A stretch of 12,125 nt of DNA from the NCBI GenBank assembly GCA_934700265.1, contig CAKUXH010000021.1, forward strand, positions 1 through 12,125, written 5' to 3'. This document shows positions 6,398-12,125 of the stretch, piece by piece; within the stretch, counting starts at the first letter, position 1, and every line of letters begins with the position of its first letter. Origin of the DNA: an uncultured Opitutales bacterium. GTDB lineage: Bacteria > Verrucomicrobiota > Verrucomicrobiia > Opitutales > UBA9783. The notes under the pieces were generated by a model. It ran no database searches, was not told the origin of the DNA, and saw nothing but the letters and a program-made list of their open reading frames with translations. The position numbers were made by a program, and so were the translations under genes.

Positions 6398-6868
6398 ATG
6401 AACTTCTGCACTTATGTCAGCCCTCTTGGACTTTTAAAAGTAAGTACACAAAACAATTTCCTCACGTGTATCCAGTTCCATACACAAGAGAAACCTACAT
6501 TGCCAAATACAACCTTGCTCGTAGAAATATGTCATCAATTAGATGAATATTTTTCATTACGTAGAAAAATATTTCATTTACCAATACAACTTAATGGAAC
6601 ACAATTTCAAATCAAAGTTTGGAAAGCTTTGCAAAGTGTTCCTTATGGCCAAACCCAATCCTACAAATTTATCGCCGAAAAAATAAACAATCCTAAAGCT
6701 GTCCGTGCCGTAGGACAAGCTATCCACCGAAATCATATTCCCATTATTATTCCCTGCCATCGAATTATAGGTTCAAATGGGTCACTGGTAGGATTTGCTG
6801 ATGGGCTTGAGATAAAAGAATACTTACTTCGATTAGAAAATGCACTTCCAAGCTCATCAAAAGCTTAA
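6398..6868 (+). CDS. ogt: Methylated-DNA--protein-cysteine S-methyltransferase
   Basis: Suicide repair protein that transfers alkyl groups from O6-alkylguanine in DNA to its own cysteine. The active-site motif IIPCHRI contains the nucleophile C120; upstream is the helix-turn-helix segment with PYGQTQSY (82-89), KAVRAVGQAIHRN (100-112) and downstream GSNGSLVGF followed by the conserved closing LLRLE. At 156 residues it is a normal Ogt/AGT length. The frame is open back to an ATG at 6344 inside the upstream gene, but ATG 6398 gives the family-like N-terminus (CTYVSPLGLL) and avoids a long overlap. It sits 7 bases after the upstream stop with no Shine-Dalgarno, so is probably translated by coupling. 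It converges on the next minus-strand gene with only 13 bases between stops. Confidence 0.92.
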   Translation: MNFCTYVSPLGLLKVSTQNNFLTCIQFHTQEKPTLPNTTLLVEICHQLDEYFSLRRKIFHLPIQLNGTQFQIKVWKALQSVPYGQTQSYKFIAEKINNPKAVRAVGQAIHRNHIPIIIPCHRIIGSNGSLVGFADGLEIKEYLLRLENALPSSSKA

Positions 6869-6881
6869 ATATTTCTCGTGC

Positions 6882-8633
6882 TCATTCGCCTACCAAATCT
6901 TTAACTAAAATATGAAATGCATAATATTTTGTGTTATCTGCATTCATCCAAGTAATCCACAGATGCCCATTTTTACAGTCCATAGAAATAATGCGCGAGC
7001 AGGATGTAAAATTACCAAAACTACTGCTCCATTGAGAAGCGGATGCTCGGAATTCAAATTTTGGACCAAGCGTAATCCGATTGTTTGAGTCAAAAGAATA
7101 TTGCGCATATCCTAAATACAACTGTTTTGTCTTTCCAGGATAACAGTAACAATAAAAAATATATTTACTATCTGGATTCGTAATATCTGTACATATTTTA
7201 TGCGTATTTAAATAAAAACGATATAAATCTTCTTTAGTTGTATTTGCTAAATTACAAGCTGACCCATACCCTCGAACAACATCTGTCATATAAATTACAT
7301 TTTGAGCCCAAGTACCTACTGGAGGTAAATTCTGTTCTGAATTTCCTGATGTTAACGGCCAAGAACTCAATACCAAAGAAAGGTTTTTTGTTGGCCAATT
7401 ACAAAAGGTACTCGACCAATTATAATCTTCCGTCAAATATGACCAATAGGTATTATTATTTGCTCCAAAATTTAATACCCCCAACACAAGTGTATTCGTT
7501 TCAGGATTTTTTAATATACAAAAATCATAATCATAAGAAGAAGGTTCTGCACCAGAGGTATAAGTTTCGGTATAAATTCCTGGACAAAGATATCCTTTCC
7601 GATATTGCCCATTTAAACCTTGCATATATAAATCAATCCAGTACCCTGCTACACTTCCTATAAAATAAATATAATTATCATGTTTTATAAATCGGTTGAT
7701 CAAACGATATTCATCGCTAGGGCACTTATCAACACTACCAGCAAATTTATTATGTTCTTTTTCACTTAGTGTTGTGACAGTCCTAATATAATGCAATTCT
7801 CTGTTGTCTTGTACTTCTTCTTTTCCAGAAACATAATACAACCATATATCTGAAGTTCCGGAACCATACCAAAGACAAGCAGCATAATTGCTATTAATTA
7901 CAGGGTATCTATGTTCACCAACACGCCTACTACTTTGACGATTAAACCACAATCCACTATTATCCTTATGATAATAAAAGCTAGAATTTGCTAAAGAAAG
8001 ATTTGATTTACGCAATCGCATACTCATAACACCTTCAATACCTGAGCCATCGGATTTACTATTAGAACAATATGCATTCATATATCGCGTAGGTGGAATA
8101 TATAAAAACATTCTTATATATGACGTAGATAATTCTGCCTCCTGTACTATCGTTGGCATAAATATATTATGGATATAATAATTGAAATATTTTCCAGTTC
8201 CACCCAAATTTGGACTCGTAGTTACTCTCCCAGCAACGGTTGTGCTGGGAATATACGTCCAAGGATAAAAATCATTAGTAAGTACGGTTTTTCCATTTTC
8301 ATTTCTTTTTAAACTTATTTTTATCCCAGAAGAATTAAAATCAGACACATGAGCCGTATACAAATTACCATCCCAATCAACCATAGCGCTCGGTGCGAAA
8401 GCCTCTCGAACAATGGATTCAGAACCCCAATTATTTTTCATAGTTGGCATCCAATAATCATAATAAAAACCACTCCCAATTTCAAGAAATTGATATTTTC
8501 CCGATATACTTCCTGGCTCATATCCAAAACAACATGGAATTCTTAAAATAAAACTTATTACAATAATTCTATAATTTATAAAACCTAAAAGCACTTTGAG
8601 CAGACTTATTAAGCATTTACAAGCATTTTTCAT
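6882..8633 (-). CDS. Large exported protein of unknown function, possibly beta-propeller-like
   Basis: 583 residues, no family recognised. The N-terminus has a basic start and a long hydrophobic region (about 8-36), consistent with a signal peptide or anchor. The mature part is very rich in Tyr, Trp, Ser, Asn and Gly. Segments such as MVDWDGNLYTAHVSD (84-98) and the C-terminal CKNGHLWITWMNAD look like the strand-turn-strand units of beta-propeller or lectin-like surface proteins; this is inferred from texture only. Several Cys residues suggest disulphides outside the cytoplasm. It has its own strong promoter (8640-8668) just before the ATG, and fbaB upstream ends in a strong terminator, so it is an independent unit. 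No later Met occurs before residue 61, so ATG 8633 is the best start, unless the GTG of codon 14 is used. It ends with TGA. Confidence 0.8.
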   Translation of the reverse strand: MKNACKCLISLLKVLLGFINYRIIVISFILRIPCCFGYEPGSISGKYQFLEIGSGFYYDYWMPTMKNNWGSESIVREAFAPSAMVDWDGNLYTAHVSDFNSSGIKISLKRNENGKTVLTNDFYPWTYIPSTTVAGRVTTSPNLGGTGKYFNYYIHNIFMPTIVQEAELSTSYIRMFLYIPPTRYMNAYCSNSKSDGSGIEGVMSMRLRKSNLSLANSSFYYHKDNSGLWFNRQSSRRVGEHRYPVINSNYAACLWYGSGTSDIWLYYVSGKEEVQDNRELHYIRTVTTLSEKEHNKFAGSVDKCPSDEYRLINRFIKHDNYIYFIGSVAGYWIDLYMQGLNGQYRKGYLCPGIYTETYTSGAEPSSYDYDFCILKNPETNTLVLGVLNFGANNNTYWSYLTEDYNWSSTFCNWPTKNLSLVLSSWPLTSGNSEQNLPPVGTWAQNVIYMTDVVRGYGSACNLANTTKEDLYRFYLNTHKICTDITNPDSKYIFYCYCYPGKTKQLYLGYAQYSFDSNNRITLGPKFEFRASASQWSSSFGNFTSCSRIISMDCKNGHLWITWMNADNTKYYAFHILVKDLVGE

Positions 8634-8639
8634 AGTTTT

Positions 8640-8668
8640 ATTATACCATTTTTCTTATTATTTATCAA
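8640..8668 (-). promoter_or_regulatory. Near-consensus sigma70 promoter of the 583-aa exported protein
   Basis: Minus strand: TTGATA (8668-8663), 17-bp spacer, TATAAT (8645-8640, perfect). Six bases (aaaact) follow before the ATG at 8633, so the expected transcription start coincides with the start codon and the mRNA would be leaderless. This is the best promoter match in the window. Confidence 0.75.
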
Positions 8669-8699
8669 GTTTTTAATAAGATTCTAATGAAAATTTTAT

Positions 8700-8726
8700 A
8701 AAAAAAAGGCCGCCGAAGCGACCTTT
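8700..8726 (-). terminator. Strong intrinsic terminator of fbaB
   Basis: Minus strand: AAAGGTCGC, loop TTCG, GCGGCCTTT, followed by further T's (8704-8700). The stem is 9 bp with one G.U pair and is capped by the stable C(UUCG)G tetraloop. It lies 21 bases past the fbaB stop and separates fbaB from the downstream exported protein. Confidence 0.9.
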
Positions 8727-8747
8727 ACACTAAGCTTAATAAAATGT

Positions 8748-9800
8748 TTAAGCAATTGTAATGGAATCTTCCAAGTAAACATCCTGGACAGCATGTAACA
8801 GCTCAACACCTTCATTAAATGGCTTTTGGAAGGCTTTACGACCCAAAATAAGTCCCATACCTCCTGCACGCTTATTAGTAACTGCTGTTGCAATTGCATC
8901 CATAAAGTCATTATTTCCAGAAGCGCCTCCAGAATTAATTAATCCAATACGGCCCATATACCCATTTGCAACTTGATAACGAGTTAAATCAATAGGATGA
9001 TCTGTGGTTAATTCTGTATAAACCTTTTCGTGCGTCTTACCAAACTTTGGCAATGCCTTAAATCCACCATTATTCGTTGGCAATTTTTGTTTAACAATAT
9101 CAGCTCCCAAAGTAGCTCCTAAGTGATTAGCTTGCCCTGTTAAATCTGCGCTGGTATGGTAATCTTTATCTGCCTTAAAGCTTGGGTTACGAAGGTAGCA
9201 CCACAAGATTGTCGCCAATCCAAGTTCGTGAGCTCGTGCAAATGCAGCGCTTGTTTCTTCAATCTGACGGCTAGACTCTTGAGAGCCAAAATAAATCGTA
9301 GCTCCAACAGCAACTGCCCCCATATCCAAAGCTTGTTCGACTTCAGCAAAGTAAATCTGATCAAATTTATTAGGATAGGTTAACAACTCATTATGATTCA
9401 ATTTTACAATAAATGGAATCTTGTGAGCATATTTACGAGCAACCGATGATAAAACTCCATAAGTTGATGCAATACCATTACAACCGCCTTCAATGGCTAA
9501 ACGAACCAAATTCTCTGGATCGAAATAGTCTGGATTTGGTGCAAAACTTGCTCCTGCAGAGTGTTCAACTCCTTGGTCCACGGGCAAAATAGAAATATAA
9601 CCTGTGTTTGCTAAACGTCCATGGTTACGCAAACGCATTAAACTATTTAAAACAAGATTAGAACTATCACTATTCATGAACACTTGATCGACAAAGTCTG
9701 GATTTGGCAAAGCCAACTTTTCCTTAGCAATTGTCTTGCAAACGTGTTGTGTCAAGTAACCTTTATCTTCATCTAAAAAACGTTGAATATACTTGTTCAT
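8748..9800 (-). CDS. fbaB: Class I fructose-bisphosphate aldolase, FbaB/DhnA type
   Basis: Cytoplasmic glycolytic/gluconeogenic enzyme cleaving fructose-1,6-bisphosphate to dihydroxyacetone phosphate and glyceraldehyde-3-phosphate through a Schiff base. The 350 residues align over the whole length with what I remember of E. coli Fba[19 protein letters not shown] (70-87), [11 protein letters not shown] (107-117), [12 protein letters not shown] (132-143), GADIVKQK (232-239), and [14 protein letters not shown] (311-324). K237 falls exactly at the E. coli Schiff-base lysine. The C-terminus [10 protein letters not shown] is also conserved. ATG at 9800 matches the E. coli N-terminus and has no Shine-Dalgarno. 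It lies 53 bases downstream of gspF on the same strand, so read-through from there is possible; a weak TATTAT 6 bases before the ATG could be its own -10. A strong terminator follows. Confidence 0.96.
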   Translation of the reverse strand: MNKYIQRFLDEDKGYLTQHVCKTIAKEKLALPNPDFVDQVFMNSDSSNLVLNSLMRLRNHGRLANTGYISILPVDQGVEHSAGASFAPNPDYFDPENLVRLAIEGGCNGIASTYGVLSSVARKYAHKIPFIVKLNHNELLTYPNKFDQIYFAEVEQALDMGAVAVGATIYFGSQESSRQIEETSAAFARAHELGLATILWCYLRNPSFKADKDYHTSADLTGQANHLGATLGADIVKQKLPTNNGGFKALPKFGKTHEKVYTELTTDHPIDLTRYQVANGYMGRIGLINSGGASGNNDFMDAIATAVTNKRAGGMGLILGRKAFQKPFNEGVELLHAVQDVYLEDSITIA

Positions 9801-9853
9801 ATTTTAATAATAACGACATTTTTCAAAAAGTCTCCAGTTTTTTTTATAAAAAT

Positions 9854-11014
9854 TTATTCTAAATTTATCGACTCAAATAATTGTAATAACGGAGAAAATA
9901 TCACAATTACCAATAAAAATACAAAAACAGCTATCGATATCAAACATAATGGTTCTGTATATTTTGTCCATTGGATCAATTTCTCCTCATAACGTTGATA
10001 ATACATTTGAGAAAGTTGCTTCAGTGTTTCAACAACCTCTCCAGAAATTTCTCCATTCTGCAAAGTCATGTAAAAATCTTTCGGCATAAATGATAATGCA
10101 ACAGATAAACTTTGCCCATTATTCAACCCTAACAAAACGTTGTTTTGCGTACTTTTATCAACAAAATTCTCCAGTGCAATTTTTACCCCTTCTACAACCG
10201 AAAAATTGTTCTCTAAAAATGCAGAAAGATTCATTGAAAAAATACTGTATTGTAACCAACGACACCGCTTTTCAATAAAACGTTCGACCTTATCTAATAA
10301 AGATATATTTCTTAGCTTCAAAAAAATAAAAACAAAACACCCTATCAATAAAAAACTGCAAAATATTGGGATAAAATAATGATTCGCAGAAAATATAAAT
10401 TTTCCCAATACTCCCGGCTCTATCGCTTGTTCTTTAAAAAATGTTTCCATATTTTTCAACCAAAACAAACTTAAAACACACATTAAACAAAACATCGTGC
10501 ATAATACACATGCCGGATAAATAAGTCCTCGACAAATTTGTTTTTTCACTTTTATCTGAAAATGCAAAGATTCTTTTATTTGCTTCACTCCTTGTGTAAA
10601 AAAACCTCCTTGTTCTGCACATTGTAATAAATACATTTGCCCTTTATTGAGTGGAACACTTTCATCATACCACAAAGGCCCTATAAACAACCCATTTTTT
10701 AAATTAATAAGCGCTTTTGCTACAAATGTTTGTGAAATACTTTTATCTTCCTGTAAAACATTTAATGCTGTTAATAACGTCTCTCCACTTGCCAACAATG
10801 AATGTAATTTTTCAAAAAAATATTCCCAATACTTCGTTCCATTCTTTTTCAAAGAACTTGTCTTTTGCAACATATAATTGCTTAAAGAAATTATTTTATA
10901 AATATAAACACCCCTTGTAAGATAAAAACGAACACAAGCATAAAAAGAAGATGCCCGTTTTACATGCCAACGAACATATCCACGTTCATTTTCTACCTGA
11001 CAAATAAACCACAT
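9854..11014 (-). CDS. gspF: Type II secretion / type IV pilus inner-membrane platform protein, GspF/PilC family
   Basis: Polytopic inner-membrane protein that joins the assembly ATPase to pseudopilus assembly. The 386 residues have the usual layout: a short N-terminal region with the FICQVENERGYVR start and an A..A...L.RG-like segment (1-45), GspF domain 1 (~65-170), two membrane helices (~165-186, ~213-233), GspF domain 2 (~255-355) and a last helix (~356-377). The second-domain signature NGEISGEVVETLKQL (320-334) followed by KYTEPLCL (351-358) is characteristic. In domain 1, AEQGGFF replaces the usual GE.sG. ATG 11014 includes the conserved N-terminal fold and has no Shine-Dalgarno. It follows the prepilin gene by 33 bases, so the two form an operon. 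GspE and the other components are not in the window. Whether it serves a T2SS or a T4 pilus cannot be decided. Confidence 0.88.
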   Translation of the reverse strand: MWFICQVENERGYVRWHVKRASSFYACVRFYLTRGVYIYKIISLSNYMLQKTSSLKKNGTKYWEYFFEKLHSLLASGETLLTALNVLQEDKSISQTFVAKALINLKNGLFIGPLWYDESVPLNKGQMYLLQCAEQGGFFTQGVKQIKESLHFQIKVKKQICRGLIYPACVLCTMFCLMCVLSLFWLKNMETFFKEQAIEPGVLGKFIFSANHYFIPIFCSFLLIGCFVFIFLKLRNISLLDKVERFIEKRCRWLQYSIFSMNLSAFLENNFSVVEGVKIALENFVDKSTQNNVLLGLNNGQSLSVALSFMPKDFYMTLQNGEISGEVVETLKQLSQMYYQRYEEKLIQWTKYTEPLCLISIAVFVFLLVIVIFSPLLQLFESINLE

Positions 11015-11047
11015 CTCTATTACTTTCTACACATCACTGGTAAAAAA

Positions 11048-11761
11048 CTAAAATCTAGGATTGCGAGAAAAGAAACAAAAATTTACAAAACTTTCAGAAA
11101 CTTTCCCATGCAATCCTGGTTGAATAAAAGTGGTCCCAACATATATTCCATGACGACATCCTGCTACATGGGGTGCTGAAGAATCTATACTTCTACTAAA
11201 ACGCTTATGATCTATTGCGTAAAAAATACCTTTAGTAGAATTATCATCTTCAAATTGTTTTACAAACGTTGTCGTTTCATCTGGCTTTATATATCCTAAA
11301 ATAAGCTTTGATAAAGAAGAGGCTGTTTCTTTGATTGCCTTTGAAGAATCAAAAGAAACAATTGATCGATACAATGGATAACAAGACTGATTATTAACAA
11401 ACATCTGATCACCTACAAAATAAAGATCCCCTCGCCCTCCATCAACCATTCCTCTTTCTGTAACAAATAAAACACAATTACCAGCTTTAGGTAAAACAAC
11501 ACTAGAATCTTTCTTAAATTCCAATGCTTTGGATAAATCATCAAATACATAAAATTCAAGAGAATTATGCGTATCTTTTTCAAAAAACTTTGAAAAAATT
11601 CTCAAATTTTCATTTAATGCATTATTTGCAGTAATTAAGTGATACTGGTTTAGCTGTGTTAAAAAAAATTGTATAATGCAAGCAAGTGTAATACAGGATA
11701 ATGTTCCTGCAACAATAACCTCTACCAATGTAAAACCATTATTTTTATTCTTCATCCTCAC
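11048..11761 (-). CDS. Prepilin-type N-terminal cleavage/methylation protein (pseudopilin-like)
   Basis: The N-terminus NNGFTLVEVIVAG is a class III prepilin signal: cleavage after Gly and methylation of Phe by prepilin peptidase PilD/GspO, Glu at mature position 5, then a hydrophobic helix to about residue 33. The remaining ~200 residues form a soluble domain with Cys pairs near the middle and C-terminus (GNCVLF, QSCYPL, AGCRHG), perhaps disulphide-bonded, and no recognisable subtype. Its size is closer to a minor pseudopilin (GspJ/GspK-like) than to major GspG. The frame starts with GTG at 11761 or ATG at 11755; both sit just beyond a promoter (11769-11796). With gspF downstream it forms a partial secretion/pilus operon; partners must be elsewhere. 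Confidence 0.85.
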   Translation of the reverse strand: MRMKNKNNGFTLVEVIVAGTLSCITLACIIQFFLTQLNQYHLITANNALNENLRIFSKFFEKDTHNSLEFYVFDDLSKALEFKKDSSVVLPKAGNCVLFVTERGMVDGGRGDLYFVGDQMFVNNQSCYPLYRSIVSFDSSKAIKETASSLSKLILGYIKPDETTTFVKQFEDDNSTKGIFYAIDHKRFSRSIDSSAPHVAGCRHGIYVGTTFIQPGLHGKVSESFVNFCFFSRNPRF

Positions 11762-11768
11762 AAATGTT

Positions 11769-11796
11769 ATTCTAAAGCATTAATAAAATTTATCAA
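11769..11796 (-). promoter_or_regulatory. Sigma70-like promoter of the prepilin-gspF operon
   Basis: Minus strand: TTGATA (11796-11791), 16-bp spacer, TAGAAT (11774-11769). Seven bases separate the -10 box from the GTG at 11761 and 13 from the ATG at 11755, so the transcript would be leaderless or nearly so. Confidence 0.5.
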
Positions 11797-11872
11797 ATAA
11801 AAAAATAAAACTTTACCAATTTTTATAAAGGTTAAGCTTGCCAAAATTTAACAAACAATATGTTTTAAAAAT

Positions 11873-12125
11873 ATGAACGAATGCGAAAATGATTTATTTG
11901 CCATAAGAAAAGAAAAATTCGAATCCTTATGTCAACAGGGGCATAATCCTTTCCGAGCTTCTTGCAAACAGACCCATACAACCAAGCAAGTACTAGATCT
12001 TTTTAAAACAAGTGAAAAAAAAGGTAAATCCTGTGAAAATGTTGCTATCGCAGGACGTATTATAACCTTTCGTTTAATGGGAAAAGCTTCGTTTCTTAAA
12101 ATTTTAGATCAAAAAGGCATGTTGC
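11873..12125 (+). CDS. lysS: Lysyl-tRNA synthetase (class II), N-terminal part (3' truncated by window)
   Basis: The frame opens at ATG 11873 and runs without a stop through the window end (84 complete codons). It reads DLFAIRKEKFESL, then GHNPFRASCKQTHTTKQVL, VAIAGRIITFRLMGKASF and LKILDQKGML. This is the N-terminal helix and start of the OB-fold anticodon-binding domain of class II LysRS, where R.KKL, G..P, H.....A.GR and R.MGK..F are conserved. The enzyme charges tRNA-Lys in the cytoplasm. The PFRA...QTHT and FRLMGKASFLKI wording recalls Verrucomicrobia sequences I remember, a weak lineage hint. It is divergent from the prepilin-gspF operon across a 111-base gap, with no Shine-Dalgarno and no convincing promoter that I can assign. 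Confidence 0.93.
   Translation, partial: MNECENDLFAIRKEKFESLCQQGHNPFRASCKQTHTTKQVLDLFKTSEKKGKSCENVAIAGRIITFRLMGKASFLKILDQKGML

Noticed and set aside
7238..7663. 141-codon open frame on the plus strand
   Set aside because: It lies wholly antisense to the long exported-protein gene, has no recognisable domain and has a composition typical of a shadow frame.
8228..8250. TCCCAGCA / TGCTGGGA inverted repeat
   Set aside because: An 8-bp stem inside the coding region of the 583-aa protein without a T-tract or nearby gene boundary; likely chance.
9140..9383. Open frames on both strands inside fbaB
   Set aside because: They overlap a highly conserved aldolase coding region in other frames and resemble nothing.
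10140..10379. Small plus-strand frames opposite gspF
   Set aside because: They are antisense to a clearly coding, domain-bearing gene and lack any supporting signal.

Overview
This is an AT-rich, gene-dense window from a Gram-negative bacterium: it carries lipid A / carrier-lipid genes, a pseudopilin and GspF pair, and several proteins with export signals. Non-ATG starts, near-absent Shine-Dalgarno sequences, decaying small exported proteins and low GC suggest a host-associated lineage. The lysyl-tRNA synthetase N-terminus and the FbaB-type aldolase would fit Verrucomicrobiota/PVC relatives (my impression from remembered family sequences, low confidence). The genetic code looks standard, because TGG is used freely for Trp.

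Layout. On the + strand, bases 1-1270 hold the end of an ArnA-type UDP-glucuronate decarboxylase overlapped by uppP, a plausible undecaprenyl-phosphate / lipid A modification pair. Next come a thymidine phosphorylase homologue with an eroded phosphate site (1379-2716) and an overlapping DciA-like (DUF721) gene (2697-3089). The gene-poor stretch 3090-3692 holds an orphan hairpin, a broken small gene and a terminator. A CPBP membrane protease and tsaE follow (3693-4923). A second broken small gene lies on the minus strand (5005-5451), divergent from an intact exported Cys-containing protein (5464-6390) that shares an operon with an ogt-type DNA methyltransferase.

The rest is mostly minus strand: a 583-residue exported protein of unknown function (6882-8633), class I aldolase fbaB with a strong terminator (8748-9800), gspF (9854-11014) and a prepilin-like protein (11048-11761). 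Divergent from these, lysS starts at 11873 and runs off the window.

Three observations deserve most attention. First, a group of small exported proteins clusters at 3.4-6.4 kb: two are interrupted by in-frame TGA and share a C-terminal motif, and the intact neighbour may belong to the same family and carries deaminase-like motifs. Second, the thymidine phosphorylase homologue has lost its phosphate-binding residues while keeping the thymine-binding ones. Third, sigma70-like promoters repeatedly place the -10 box only 6-7 nt before the start codon, which predicts leaderless mRNAs. I see no CRISPR array, tRNA, rRNA, insertion sequence or clear novel multi-gene defence system.
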